Source: Gemmatimonadota bacterium (GTDB taxonomy: Bacteria > Gemmatimonadota > Gemmatimonadetes > Gemmatimonadales > Gemmatimonadaceae). Taken from it: DNA of 12,091 nt. The notes beneath the pieces are model-generated. The model did no database searches, was not told the DNA's origin, and was given only the letters and a program-made list of their open reading frames with translations. The position numbers were made by a program, and so were the translations under genes. How positions within the stretch are numbered: the stretch's first letter is position 1; each line of letters begins with the position of its first letter. The stretch lies in contig JADJRJ010000021.1 in assembly GCA_016712265.1 (NCBI GenBank), positions 1-12,091 of the forward strand. Reading direction: 5' to 3'. Shown here in pieces: positions 11,902 to 12,091 of the stretch.

Positions 11902-12091
11902 ATGCCGCGCTACAGAATCCGAATGGGCCGACCGTGCCCCCGCCCGTGTTGGTTCGCCGAGTGGCGGGACCGAGACGACACCATCCCCGGCGTCAACTAC
12001 CGCGAGGGCATGGCCGCGCTGTTCGCCACGCGGGCGGCGGCGGAGCTGGTAGCCGGGCAGATAGACCCGATATGGATGCCCGTTGTCGAAG
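11902..12091 (+). CDS. Hypothetical protein, partial (runs off right edge)
   Basis: An open frame of 63 codons to the window end, beginning MPRYRIRMGRPCPRPCW. It starts directly after the RHH stop codon, with a G-rich ribosome site (GGGGG, 7 nt upstream), so the two are cotranscribed. Pro/Cys/Trp-rich at first, then alpha-helical (GMAALFATRAAAELVAGQI). No family recognised. Confidence 0.55.
   Translation, partial: MPRYRIRMGRPCPRPCWFAEWRDRDDTIPGVNYREGMAALFATRAAAELVAGQIDPIWMPVVE

Noticed and set aside
1..12091. CRISPR array, rRNA genes or insertion-sequence transposase
   Set aside because: No regularly spaced repeats, no rRNA-like conserved stretches and no transposase motifs were seen on either strand.

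Overview
The window is part of a GC-rich, tailed double-stranded DNA phage or prophage, read mostly on the minus strand. The sequence alone does not identify the host. Start codons include GTG and TTG, Shine-Dalgarno sites are GGAGG-like, and many genes overlap by 4 to 11 nt (ATGA, ATGGCTAA), as expected of a compact phage genome.

Layout in minus-strand transcription order, right to left. At 11.6-11.7 kb two divergent promoters overlap. One reads right into a ribbon-helix-helix DNA-binding protein whose mRNA looks leaderless, followed by an unknown gene cut by the window edge. The other reads left into a small protein and a PrimPol-like primase/RepA-like helicase. Next come a palindrome- and repeat-rich non-coding stretch (9.09-9.27 kb, possible origin or operator), two small unknown genes, and an SSB-like protein with its own strong promoter and intrinsic terminator. 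A run of small overlapping genes then leads into terminase small and large subunits. A 370-nt non-coding stretch (4.15-4.52 kb) holds two hairpins with U-tracts, a two-stem structured element, a 12-bp direct repeat and a tRNA-like sequence. It is followed by the portal, the MuF-like minor head protein and an HK97-type prohead protease with a C-terminal extension, cut by the left edge. Replication, packaging and capsid genes therefore lie in one co-oriented block.

The most unusual locus is the MuF gene (921-2758, minus strand). It is interrupted by an intein inserted exactly between ...HPR and CRC, the conserved Cys motif of the family. Block A (CFVAGT), block B (TVTPNHP) and blocks F/G (HVYNLQT...SHN) are recognisable. 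The central part of the intein does not carry an in-frame homing endonuclease. Instead a 285-aa Vsr/EDxHD-like nuclease with two helix-turn-helix units is encoded on the opposite strand (1206-2063). It has a good ribosome binding site and a promoter whose perfect TATAAT box is the antisense of the intein's own splice-motif codons. The intein reading frame is damaged by a one-base (mod 3) shift between blocks A and B and by one TAA stop that is antisense to a Leu TTA codon of the nuclease. The locus is thus either a decaying intein, a split ('fractured') gene, or a case needing resequencing.
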